From positions 868,001 to 932,000 of the forward strand of contig NZ_JAUSZH010000001.1 in the NCBI RefSeq assembly GCF_030817355.1: 64,000 bases of DNA, in the 5' to 3' direction. Both the position numbers and the translations under genes were made by a program. How positions within the stretch are numbered: position 1 is the first letter of the stretch; each line of letters starts with the position of its first letter. The notes beneath the pieces were generated by a model. That model had not been told where the DNA came from. It did not search any database and saw only the letters and a list, made by a program, of their open reading frames with translations. This DNA comes from Streptomyces sp. V1I1 (lineage in GTDB: Bacteria; Actinomycetota; Actinomycetes; Streptomycetales; Streptomycetaceae). Below are positions 34,923 through 42,752 of this stretch, piece after piece.

Positions 34923-36995
34923 TCAGTTGGGCGGCCTGTCGGGGACTATGAACTCGCACCAGACGCATTTGCCGCTGCCCCTGGACTCCACGCCCCAGGC
35001 CTCCGCCAGTCGGTCCACCAGCATCAGCCCGCGGCCGGACACGCCCGACTCGCCCGCATCACGCCGACGCGGCAGCGCGCTGGAGCGGTCCTCGACCTCC
35101 ACCCGCAGCCGCCGCTCCGGGCCGGACAGCACCCGGATGGTCACGATCGCGCCGCCGTCCGTGTGCATCAGCGCGTTGGTGATCATCTCGTCGGCAGCCA
35201 GCTCTATCTCGTCCGACCGCTGGCGCGCGCCCCAGGCGCGTACGGCCGCCCGGATCATGTGCCGGGCCGAGCGAAGCGCCTCCGGGTCGTTCTGCCCGAC
35301 ATGCTGCTGCAGCCGGCCGCCCGTCTGCGGGGTGTACGCGCCCTTGCGGCGCAGCAGCAGCATCGCCACGTCGTCGTCGCCGCCCCGCTCGCCCGCCGCC
35401 TCGCACAGATGGTCGGCGAGCAGCTGCAGATCGCGCGGGCCGTCGCGCACCTGCGCGGTCAGCAGCTGCATCCCGTCGTCGAGATCGGCGCCGGGCTGCT
35501 CGACCAGTCCGTCGGTGTAGAGGAGCAAGGTCTGGCCGGGGTCCAACTCGACGGTGCTGACGGGGTATTCGAGCTGCCCGAACTCCGCCGAGAGCCCCAG
35601 CGGCAGCCCGCCCTCCACCGGCAGCCGTCGGCAGCTGCCGTCGATGTCCCGGATCAGCGGGTCGACATGCCCCGCCCGCACCAGCTGCACCACACCGGTG
35701 GACAGGTCGGCCTCCGCGTACATGCAGGTCGCGAACCGGTCGGTGTCGAGCTCATCGAGGAAGACGGAGGCGCGCGCCATCACGGTGGCCGGGGTGTGCC
35801 CCTCGGCCGCGTACGCCCGCAGCACGATGCGCAGCTGCCCCATCACCGCGGCCGCGTCCACGTCATGCCCCTGCACGTCGCCGATGACCGCGCCCACCCG
35901 CCCGCCGGGCAGCGCGATGATGTCGTACCAGTCGCCTCCGATGTCCCGGCCCATACGGGCGGAGCGGTAGCGCACCGCGATCTGCGCCCCGGGCACAGCG
36001 GGGATCCGGCGCGGCAGCATCGCCTGCTGGAGGCCTTCGGCGAGATCGTGCTCCTGTTCGTAGAGCATGGCGCGCTGGAGGCTCTGGGCGATGCTGCTGC
36101 CGAGGGCGACCAGCAGATTGCGCTCCTCGGAGCTGAAGCCGGTCTTGTCGCCGTACAGCAGGCCGAGCGCCCCGATGGGGCGGGCCTGGGCGATCAGCGG
36201 CAGATAGGCGGCCGAGGTGATCTTGAGATCTTTGATGTGCGGCCACAGCAGCGGATACGACTCGGCGAAGTCCCGTTCGGACTCGATGAAGCGGGGCGTG
36301 AGGGTACGCACCACCTCGCTCATCGGGTACTCCTCGTCGACGCGCGTGTAGCGGGTGCCCGGCACGAACGAGCCTTCCGGCCCCTCGGCGACCAGATGGA
36401 TCCGGCCCGATTCCAGCAGCCCCATGACCAGGCTGGTCGCGCCGAAGTGCTCCAGGCCGTGCGAGTCCCTCAGTACGTCGATGACGTCCTGGACGGTCCT
36501 GGCATGGGCGAGGGCCGCGGTGGTGCTCTCGACGACGCTGGTCTGCCGGCGGCGCTCGACTTCGACTTCGAGGCGCTCCCTGGACTCGGCAAGCTCTTCG
36601 GTGGCGTCGCGGACGATGCCGATGATGCGCAACGGGCGGCCCGTCTCGTCGCGGCGGACGCAGGCCTGCGTGTGGGCCCAGTGCAGGCTGCCGTCGCGGC
36701 GGCGGACGCGGAAGTACGCCCCGTAGCGGTCACTGCCGTTCTTGAGCGCCTGCGCCACCAGGGCGTCAAGCCGGGCGGCCTCGTCCGACGGCACCCGGGA
36801 AGCCAGACTCTCCGGACGGCCGTCGTACTCGCCGGGGCGCAGATCGAACACCTCGTGACCGGGCTGGTCCAGGTGCATCAGCCCGCTGACCAGGTCCCAG
36901 TCGAAGCTGCCCATGCCATTGAGGGTCAGGCTCAGATCCGGGTCGGCCGGCCAGTCGTCGGGAAGCGACAGGGCACCCGCTGCCCGATCAACCAT
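34923..36995 (-). CDS. PAS-GAF-SpoIIE phosphatase with C-terminal HATPase domain
   Basis: Signalling protein of 690 residues. PAS lies at about 25-140 (FDWDLVSGLMHLD, RRRDGSLHWAHTQA), GAF at about 150-315, the PP2C/SpoIIE phosphatase at about 335-540 (MGRDIGGDWYDIIALPGGRVGAVIGDVQGHD, RGGDDDVAMLLLRRK) and an RsbW-like HATPase at about 560-685 (LAADEMITNALMHTDGG, GRGLMLVDRLA). One polypeptide therefore combines the opposing phosphatase and kinase activities of partner-switching systems. Its anti-sigma antagonist target is not encoded nearby. Confidence 0.9.
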   Translation of the reverse strand: MVDRAAGALSLPDDWPADPDLSLTLNGMGSFDWDLVSGLMHLDQPGHEVFDLRPGEYDGRPESLASRVPSDEAARLDALVAQALKNGSDRYGAYFRVRRRDGSLHWAHTQACVRRDETGRPLRIIGIVRDATEELAESRERLEVEVERRRQTSVVESTTAALAHARTVQDVIDVLRDSHGLEHFGATSLVMGLLESGRIHLVAEGPEGSFVPGTRYTRVDEEYPMSEVVRTLTPRFIESERDFAESYPLLWPHIKDLKITSAAYLPLIAQARPIGALGLLYGDKTGFSSEERNLLVALGSSIAQSLQRAMLYEQEHDLAEGLQQAMLPRRIPAVPGAQIAVRYRSARMGRDIGGDWYDIIALPGGRVGAVIGDVQGHDVDAAAVMGQLRIVLRAYAAEGHTPATVMARASVFLDELDTDRFATCMYAEADLSTGVVQLVRAGHVDPLIRDIDGSCRRLPVEGGLPLGLSAEFGQLEYPVSTVELDPGQTLLLYTDGLVEQPGADLDDGMQLLTAQVRDGPRDLQLLADHLCEAAGERGGDDDVAMLLLRRKGAYTPQTGGRLQQHVGQNDPEALRSARHMIRAAVRAWGARQRSDEIELAADEMITNALMHTDGGAIVTIRVLSGPERRLRVEVEDRSSALPRRRDAGESGVSGRGLMLVDRLAEAWGVESRGSGKCVWCEFIVPDRPPN

Positions 36996-37048
36996 GGGGC
37001 CACTCTGCCATCATTTGTCGGATTCTTCGACCGGTTCGGAGGGCGTGC

Positions 37049-38104
37049 TCAGCCCTGGAAGGTGTCCGGCGACGCCGGCTCCTCGTTGGGGATGAGCAGG
37101 TCCGGCTGGGACGGTGTGACCCCCTCGTCGGAGGGCACATCGGGGTTGACCGGCGGGGGCAGTGCCTCGCTCGGTGTGTCCACAGGCGGTTCGGCAGGCG
37201 TCTCCACGGGCGGGTTGACCGGCTGCTCCGGTGTCGTCGGCGTGAGACTGCCGTCGCTCGGCACGTCGGAGTCACCGGACTCGGGCATCACCGGTGGATA
37301 GACGAAGACGTCGTCCGGGGTCACCGGCGGGAGCACATCGGGCCGCTTGTCCAGTTCGCCGTCGGTCCCGGCCTGCCGGTCGATCCAGGTGTTGGTGACG
37401 ATGTTGACGATGAAGAAATTGTTGATGACCTGGGTGGTCGGCTTGATGACGACGACCCGGTCCGACTGGTAGCCCGCCCAGGACTGGCCGTTGTGAACCA
37501 CGGCGCCCTTGACGGCGACCGGCGGCTTCAGCGGGTTTCCGCAGGCACACCGGACGCGCGGCGTGCCGTACTGGTCCACCAGCACGGCGGTCCCGGCCTG
37601 CAGCACGGACTGGTAGGTGGTGGCGGTGCGGTCGCGGAAGCCGTGGCTGGTGACGCGGGTGTCGGCGCGCAGCACGACGGGCGTCAGTCCACGCAGATAG
37701 TCCGGGACCTCGGTCTGGGAGACGCCGGCGGCCCGGGCAAAGGCGCGCTCCTTGGCCTGGTCGGCTACGAGGAGGTTCACCTGCTGCTCGACGTCGCAAC
37801 TGCCCAGCGATTGCGTGCCGCCGTACAGGCCTGGCGTCGAGCCGGAGAGAGTGCGCAGCGTCTGCCCCCCTGCGGGGCTGCTCGGCACACCGGACGGGCC
37901 GGTCGGCGGAGGCCCGATGTCGTTCCTCACCGTGGAGGCGGTGTACGGGTCCGGGCCCCGCGCCGCGGCAGGCTCGAGGTAGACCTCCGGGTCCGTGGCC
38001 GCTCTGCTGCTGCCGCCGCCGCATCCGGCGACCAGGAGCGTGCAGGACAGCACCGCGAACAGCCCGGCGACCGCGGCGTACCGACGGCGAATGGGTGGAC
38101 GCAC
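37049..38104 (-). CDS. Secreted lipoprotein with Pro-rich C-terminus (DUF6777-like)
   Basis: Lipoprotein of 351 residues with signal peptide and lipobox LLVAGC. The folded part (about 35-260) includes paired cysteines in SCDVEQQ and RVRCACGNPLKPP, then a long Pro/Glu/Thr-rich tail. The GTG at 38104 is chosen because GGGAG lies six bases upstream; the GTG at 38125 has none. I believe it belongs to DUF6777, common in Streptomyces, with no known function. It is divergent from the YndJ-type operon, and both share a region with two palindromes. Confidence 0.78.
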   Translation of the reverse strand: MRPPIRRRYAAVAGLFAVLSCTLLVAGCGGGSSRAATDPEVYLEPAAARGPDPYTASTVRNDIGPPPTGPSGVPSSPAGGQTLRTLSGSTPGLYGGTQSLGSCDVEQQVNLLVADQAKERAFARAAGVSQTEVPDYLRGLTPVVLRADTRVTSHGFRDRTATTYQSVLQAGTAVLVDQYGTPRVRCACGNPLKPPVAVKGAVVHNGQSWAGYQSDRVVVIKPTTQVINNFFIVNIVTNTWIDRQAGTDGELDKRPDVLPPVTPDDVFVYPPVMPESGDSDVPSDGSLTPTTPEQPVNPPVETPAEPPVDTPSEALPPPVNPDVPSDEGVTPSQPDLLIPNEEPASPDTFQG

Positions 38105-38171
38105 AAAAGTCTCCCGCCTCTTCACCCCAACTAGTCCCTCAAGTTCTGCCGGATTCCCCTCACCCCCGCGA

Positions 38172-38228
38172 CTTGAACGCGTTCAAGTAAGCGCATAGTC
38201 TCGACCACAAGGAATTGAACACGTTCAA
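38172..38228 (+). promoter_or_regulatory. Promoter bracketed by two TTGAAC-N2-GTTCAA palindromes
   Basis: The palindromes are CTTGAACGCGTTCAAG (38172-38187) and TTGAACACGTTCAA (38215-38228), with centres 42 bp apart. Within the first, TTGAAC (38173-38178) is a plausible -35, and TAGTCT (38196-38201) a -10 after a 17-bp spacer. The second palindrome would lie just after the transcription start. This arrangement is typical of a repressor closing a promoter, here of the YndJ-DUF1990-LMF operon. Confidence 0.7.
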
Positions 38229-38244
38229 GCCTGGGGTGGGGTGC

Positions 38245-39066
38245 GTGGTGTCCGTACTGGTCAGCCTGATCGTGATGCTCGGCATGCTGGTGGTCGTGCC
38301 CGCGGGACTCCGTCTCATCGACGCCGTCGGGCTCGCGCCCATTCAGCGGACATGGCCGTTGTTCGCGGTCCCCGGAGTCGTCTCCCTCTGGCTGCCGCGC
38401 TCGACCACCGCGACCGTGCTCGCGGCCGTGTACGCGCTCGGCACGCTGGCTCTCGCCGCGCATGCCCCACGCAGGCTGGCCCGGGTCCGATCGCTCGCGC
38501 CCGCAGAGGTCGCGGTGCTCACAGCGCTCGTGACCCCGTCGGTCGCCGGTGTCGCACTCGTCGCGGAACGCTCCGGGCACGAGCTCTTCGGCTTCAGCCT
38601 GCCGATCCTGGCGCTGACCGTGCCGCACTTCCACTTCGCCGGGTTCGCGGCCGCGCTGGTGGCGGGCCTGGTCTGCCGCACATCGGCCGGTCCTGCCGGG
38701 CGCTTCGCGGCACTGAGCGTGCCGCTCGGCACCCTTCTCGTACTGGCCGGCTACTTCCTGGACGACTGGGCCGAGCTGCTCGGTGCGCTCGTACTGACCG
38801 CGGGCATGTGGGCCGTCGCGCTGCTGACCTGGCTCGACGTCCGGGCAGGCGGCCGCGACCGGTTCACCCGCGGCCTGCTCGCCGTCTCGGCCGCCGTGCT
38901 GGTGGCGACGATGCTGCTCGCCCTGAGCTGGGCGCTCGGCGAGGCTACCGGTCTGCCCCACCCGACCCTGACCTGGATGGCCGCCACCCACGGCCTCGGC
39001 AACGCCCTCGGTTTCGCACTCTGCTCGGTGCTGGCCTGGCAACGACTCAAGGAGACGGCCGCATGA
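38245..39066 (+). CDS. YndJ-like integral membrane protein
   Basis: A 273-residue protein with about eight hydrophobic helices. LPHPTLTWMAATHGLGNALGFALCSVLAW near the C-terminus resembles YndJ-family proteins, as does VPHFHFAGFAAAL. The GTG at 38245 has GGGG eight bases upstream; nearby GTGs at 38236 and 38248 are alternatives, while the longer frame starting inside the operator is unlikely. It is the first gene of an operon and overlaps the DUF1990 gene by ATGA. Function is unknown. Confidence 0.8.
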   Translation: MVSVLVSLIVMLGMLVVVPAGLRLIDAVGLAPIQRTWPLFAVPGVVSLWLPRSTTATVLAAVYALGTLALAAHAPRRLARVRSLAPAEVAVLTALVTPSVAGVALVAERSGHELFGFSLPILALTVPHFHFAGFAAALVAGLVCRTSAGPAGRFAALSVPLGTLLVLAGYFLDDWAELLGALVLTAGMWAVALLTWLDVRAGGRDRFTRGLLAVSAAVLVATMLLALSWALGEATGLPHPTLTWMAATHGLGNALGFALCSVLAWQRLKETAA

Positions 39067-39611
39067 ATCGCGTACTCGCCCTCAACTACCCCGAGACCGG
39101 CGCCACCCGGCTCGGTCCGCTGCCCGACGGCTACAACCACCTCCACCACACCGCCCGTATCGGCCGTGGCCACGCCGTCTTCGAGGCGGCGGGCGCGGCG
39201 GTCACCAGCTGGCGGATGCACCGCGGATCGGGCGCCCGGGTGAGCACCACGGCGGCGCGGGCCGAGCCCGGCGCCCGGCTCGAGGTCTCACTCGGGGTCG
39301 GCCGGCTGCGGTTCACCGCGCCGTGCGAGGTGATCTGGACGGCGTACGAGAAGGACCGGACGGGATTCGCGTACGGCACTTTGGCCGGTCATCCCGAGCG
39401 CGGTGAGGAGTCGTTCGTGGTCGACATCCGCGACGACGGCTCGGTGTGGTTCACCGTCATGGCCTTCAGCCGTCCGGCGAGCTGGTACACCCGGCTCGCC
39501 GGTCCGCTCGTACCCGTGGTGCAGAAGTGGTACGCCATGCGGCTCGGTCGTACGGTGCGACGGCTTGCCGCGGCCGATACTGGAGGTGATGGAGTGGTTC
39601 AGCGACGGTGA
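39063..39611 (+). CDS. DUF1990 family protein
   Basis: A 182-residue soluble protein. LNYPETGATRLGPLPDGYNHLHHTARIGRG at the N-terminus and FAYGTLAGHPERGEESFVV in the centre are hallmark DUF1990/UPF0548 blocks. The ATG overlaps the stop codon of the YndJ-like gene, and its own 3' end overlaps the start of the next gene by 23 bases, so all three are coupled. Function is unknown; the co-occurrence with YndJ suggests membrane or lipid metabolism. Confidence 0.88.
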   Translation: MNRVLALNYPETGATRLGPLPDGYNHLHHTARIGRGHAVFEAAGAAVTSWRMHRGSGARVSTTAARAEPGARLEVSLGVGRLRFTAPCEVIWTAYEKDRTGFAYGTLAGHPERGEESFVVDIRDDGSVWFTVMAFSRPASWYTRLAGPLVPVVQKWYAMRLGRTVRRLAAADTGGDGVVQRR

Positions 39612-40995
39612 CTACTGGCTCAGCCGACTGGTCTTCCAGCGGGCTCTGGCCGCCATGTATCTGGTCGCCTTTCTCACCGCCGCCCTGCAGTTCCGGGCGC
39701 TGATCGGCGAGCGGGGCATGCTGCCGGTGCCCGCGTACGTACGCCGGGTGCCGATGCGCCGTGCGCCGAGCCTGTTCCAACTGCGCTACTCCGACCGCCT
39801 GTTCGCCCTCTGCGCCTGGGCCGGCTGTCTGCTCTCGGCGGCGCTGGTGGCGGGCGCGGGCGACCATGTCCCGCTCGTGGCCGCGATGGCATGGTGGGCG
39901 GTGCTGTGGGTGCTTTATCTGTCGATCGTCAATGTCGGCCAGACGTGGTACGGCTTCGGCTGGGAGTCACTGCTCCTGGAGACGGGCTTTCTCGCGGTCT
40001 TCCTCGGCAATGAGCGCACGGCCCCGCCCGTGCTGGTCCTGTGGCTGCTGCGGTGGGTGCTGTTCCGGGTGGAGTTCGGCGCAGGGCTGATCAAAATCCG
40101 CGGCGACGAGTGCTGGCGCAAGCTGACCTGTCTGGACTTCCACCACGAGACCCAGCCGATGCCGGGACCGCTGAGCTGGTTCTTCCACCATCTGCCGAAA
40201 CCCCTCCACCGGGTCGAGGTGGCGGCCAACCATGTGACCCAGCTCCTCGTCCCCGTGTTGCTGTTCACCCCTCAGCCGATCGCCAGTGCGGCCGCCGCGA
40301 CGATCGTGCTGACCCAGCTGTGGCTGGTGCTGTCCGGCAACTTCGCCTGGCTGAACTGGCTGACCATCGTGCTCGCCCTCTCCGCCGTGGACGGCTCGCT
40401 CATCGCGGATCCGCCCGCGCTGCCCGCGCCCCCGCTCTGGTACGAGATCGTGGTGATCGCCGTCACCGCCCTGATCGTCGTCCTCAGTTACCGTCCGGCA
40501 CGCAATCTCTTCTCGCGGCGGCAGCAGATGAACCGGTCCTACGATCCGCTCCATCTGGTCAACGCCTACGGCGCGTTCGGCTCGGTCGGGCGGGTGCGGC
40601 ACGAGGTGGTGGTCGAGGGCACGGACGAGAAGGTGCTCCATCAGGGCACGGTCTGGCGGGAGTACGAATTCAAGGGCAAGCCGGGTGATGTACGCAGGCT
40701 GCCCCGCCAGTACGCGCCCTACCATCTGCGGCTCGACTGGATGATGTGGTTCGCCGCGCTCTCCCCCGGCTACGCGGCCTCCTGGTTCGGCCCGTTCATG
40801 GAGCGGCTGCTGGACGGCGACCGGGACACGCTGCGGCTGCTGGGCCGCAATCCGTTCCCGGACGCCCCGCCCGCGTACGTCCGCGCCAGGGTGTACCGCT
40901 ACCGGTACACGACCTGGCGCGAACTGCGGGCAACCGGCGCCTGGTGGCACCGCACCTATGTGCGCGAGTTCCTCAGGCCGACCAGGCTATTTTGA
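39589..40995 (+). CDS. Lipase maturation factor (LMF1-like) membrane protein
   Basis: A 468-residue protein with several N-terminal membrane helices and a C-terminal soluble domain. The N-terminus MEWFSDGDYWLSRLVFQRALAAMYLVAF and the blocks GYGSLL-like WYGFGWESLLLETGFLAVFLG, RVEFGAGLIKIRGDECWRKLTCLDFHHETQP and LNWLT match LMF-family proteins, which in animals help lipases fold. The bacterial role is unknown. The start inside the DUF1990 gene and the GGAGG just before it imply coupled translation. Confidence 0.88.
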   Translation: MEWFSDGDYWLSRLVFQRALAAMYLVAFLTAALQFRALIGERGMLPVPAYVRRVPMRRAPSLFQLRYSDRLFALCAWAGCLLSAALVAGAGDHVPLVAAMAWWAVLWVLYLSIVNVGQTWYGFGWESLLLETGFLAVFLGNERTAPPVLVLWLLRWVLFRVEFGAGLIKIRGDECWRKLTCLDFHHETQPMPGPLSWFFHHLPKPLHRVEVAANHVTQLLVPVLLFTPQPIASAAAATIVLTQLWLVLSGNFAWLNWLTIVLALSAVDGSLIADPPALPAPPLWYEIVVIAVTALIVVLSYRPARNLFSRRQQMNRSYDPLHLVNAYGAFGSVGRVRHEVVVEGTDEKVLHQGTVWREYEFKGKPGDVRRLPRQYAPYHLRLDWMMWFAALSPGYAASWFGPFMERLLDGDRDTLRLLGRNPFPDAPPAYVRARVYRYRYTTWRELRATGAWWHRTYVREFLRPTRLF

Positions 40996-41082
40996 AGACC
41001 CCGACGTGCTTGCCCGCCCGGCGGGCCGCGGCGGGGGGTTGGTTGGTGCCGAGTTGGTGCCGTCATTCCGAGTACGTGACTC

Positions 41083-41102
41083 CTCCACCCCCTGAAGGGG
41101 GT
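41083..41102. mobile_element. Right-end hairpin of an IS605/TnpB element
   Basis: CCACCCCC-TGAA-GGGGGTGG, a perfect 8-bp stem with a 4-base loop, 9 bases past the stop of the TnpB remnant. IS200/IS605 elements end in such subterminal hairpins, recognised as single strands. In TnpB systems this end is also where the guide RNA is made. Confidence 0.7.
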
Positions 41103-41111
41103 GGCTTCTCG

Positions 41112-41412
41112 CTATGCCAGTTGGGCTTTGCGACGGGCCAGCCCGGCCCGTAGGACGTTGAGCGCGCCTACTGTGTCCGCGTGTGCGGTGTGACCGCACA
41201 CGATGCAGTGGAACTTCTCTTGTGTGGGCCGGTTCTCCTTCGCAGTGTGCCCGCATTGGGGGCACTGGCGGGAGGTGTTGCGGGGGTCCACGGCGATCAC
41301 TTCCCGTCCGGCGCTTTCAGCCTTGGCGTGCAGGATCGTCAGGAACACCCCCCATCCGGCATCGGCAATGCTGCGGTTGAGCCCGGCCTTCGCGGCGGCA
41401 CCGTTGGGCAGG
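41112..41412 (-). pseudogene. C-terminal remnant of IS605-family TnpB/OrfB
   Basis: About 100 codons remain. Visible parts are LPNGAAAKAGLNRSIADAGW, a zinc ribbon with CPQCGH and CIVCGH, and HADTVGALNVLRAG, which holds the last RuvC aspartate. The N-terminal domain and the other RuvC residues are missing, and sequence identity stops abruptly near 41412, next to the hairpin of another gene. It cannot be an active nuclease. The intact stop and right-end hairpin show which side was kept. Confidence 0.85.
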
Positions 41413-41427
41413 AGAGCGGGCCCCGAA

Positions 41428-41468
41428 CGCCCCGTACCCCCTGCCGGTGCGGCAGGGGGTACGGGGCG
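41428..41468 (-). terminator. Perfect 19-bp hairpin after a 57-codon gene
   Basis: Arms 41428-41446 and 41450-41468 pair exactly with a 3-base loop. It lies 11 bases past the stop codon at 41480, in the direction of that gene. Confidence 0.8.
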
Positions 41469-41479
41469 AAGCGATCCGC

Positions 41480-41653
41480 TCAGTCGATGCCGGGCAGGAT
41501 GTGCGGCTCGGCCAGGTCGTCCTCGTAGCCGGCCAGCCGGATCGGAGCCGATCGGGCCCAGACTTCCAGGCTGCCGAGTTCTTCGGGCCGGCCGGCCCGT
41601 TCGCCGCCGCGTTCCGGCGGTCGCTTCTCGTGCTTCTTCACATCTGATGTCAC
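41480..41653 (-). CDS. Small peptide gene (57 residues), possible peptide precursor
   Basis: An easily missed gene starting at GTG 41653 with AGAGGAG seven bases upstream and ending at TGA 41480. The first 25 residues are charged and low complexity (VKKHEKRPPERGGERAGRPEE). The C-terminal half, LGSLEVWARSAPIRLAGYED then DLAEPHILPGID, looks ordered and selected. A perfect hairpin terminator follows. The layout of variable leader and distinct C-terminal core recalls precursors of modified peptides, but there is no cysteine and no modification enzyme adjacent. I cannot assign it to a family. Confidence 0.7.
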   Translation of the reverse strand: MTSDVKKHEKRPPERGGERAGRPEELGSLEVWARSAPIRLAGYEDDLAEPHILPGID

Positions 41654-41915
41654 CGCGCACTCCTCTGTGTCGCGTAACTGGGACAGGGGCAGTTCGGTCG
41701 CGGTGGCGCCGGTACTCGGGCGGGACCGCAGCCTGGTTGCAGACCTGTCCCAGGACGGCCAAGGGGGTTTCGTGGGCCCTTTGGTGGCGTCCGTTCACCC
41801 CAGAGTAACCAAATGAGCAGAGCTCCGCTCGATGGGGCCTGTAAATCTCCTGTAAACCAGCTCAATTCCGGCCAACGATCTATTCCTGTGCGGAGCTTCG
41901 TGGGATCGTACGCGG

Positions 41916-42752
41916 ATGATTTCCGGGCCTGCGCAGAACTGCCTCGAAGGCAGGACAGCCCTGGTGACAGGGGCTTCCCGTGGCATCGGCTTCGCCATCG
42001 CCGGCGCACTGGCCGGGGCGGGGGCCGATGTGGTGGTCACCGCACGGGACCCGGATGGAGTAACGGCGGCTGTGGCCAAGCTGCGGGACGCGGGAGCACG
42101 GGCGGCGGGCTGTGCCGGCAGCGTGGCCGACCCGGCCCATCTCGATCACTGCACCGCCCTCGCCGTGCGGGAGTTCGGGCGGCTCGACATCCTGGTCAAC
42201 AACGCCGCTACGAACGCTCCCTACGGTCCGCTGATGGAGGCCGATCCCGACCAGTGGCGGCAGGCGTTCGCGGTGAATGTGGAGGCGGCGCTGCGGCTGG
42301 TGCAACTCGCCTGGCGGGCCTGGATGCGCGAGCACGGCGGCGCGGTGGTCAACATCTGCACCGAGGGCACACACGGAGTGGGCCCGCGGGTGGGCGCGTA
42401 CGGCACGAGCAAGGTGGCGCTGCGGCACCTCACCCAGCAGCTCGCCGGCGAACTCGCCCCCGCGGTACGGGTGAACGCGGTCTCACCGGGTCTCGTACGC
42501 ACCGAGATGGCCCGCTTCGTCTGGGAGGGCGCCGAGCGGCGGATCGCCGACGGGCTGCCGCTGGGCCGGATAGGCGAGCCCGACGATGTGGCGCGGGCGG
42601 TGCTGTGGCTGGTCTCGGACGAGTCCGCGTGGGTGACCGGGGCCGATCTGCTGGTGGACGGCGGTACGAGGGTGCGCGCGGCGGCGGGCACGGGCTCGTA
42701 CGCCGTCCATGACCAGCTGCGGGCTACCAGTTCGCCGGAGCGTAGTCCTTGA
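41916..42752 (+). CDS. SDR-family oxidoreductase with Thr in place of catalytic Ser
   Basis: Short-chain dehydrogenase of 278 residues. TALVTGASRGIGFAIAGAL is the cofactor motif, DILVNNAATN the structural NNA motif and YGTSK the catalytic Tyr/Lys. The position 13 residues before the Tyr, usually Ser, is Thr (VVNICTEG). The C-terminus is typical of FabG-like enzymes (SDESAWVTGADLLVDGG). No partner gene indicates a substrate. Its 3' end overlaps the convergent gene at 42724 by 29 bases. Confidence 0.85.
   Translation: MISGPAQNCLEGRTALVTGASRGIGFAIAGALAGAGADVVVTARDPDGVTAAVAKLRDAGARAAGCAGSVADPAHLDHCTALAVREFGRLDILVNNAATNAPYGPLMEADPDQWRQAFAVNVEAALRLVQLAWRAWMREHGGAVVNICTEGTHGVGPRVGAYGTSKVALRHLTQQLAGELAPAVRVNAVSPGLVRTEMARFVWEGAERRIADGLPLGRIGEPDDVARAVLWLVSDESAWVTGADLLVDGGTRVRAAAGTGSYAVHDQLRATSSPERSP

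Noticed and set aside
38215..38244. TTG start at 38215 for the YndJ-like gene
   Set aside because: That TTG is part of the second palindrome and would lie at or next to the transcription start; a GTG at 38245 with a G-rich ribosome site fits better.
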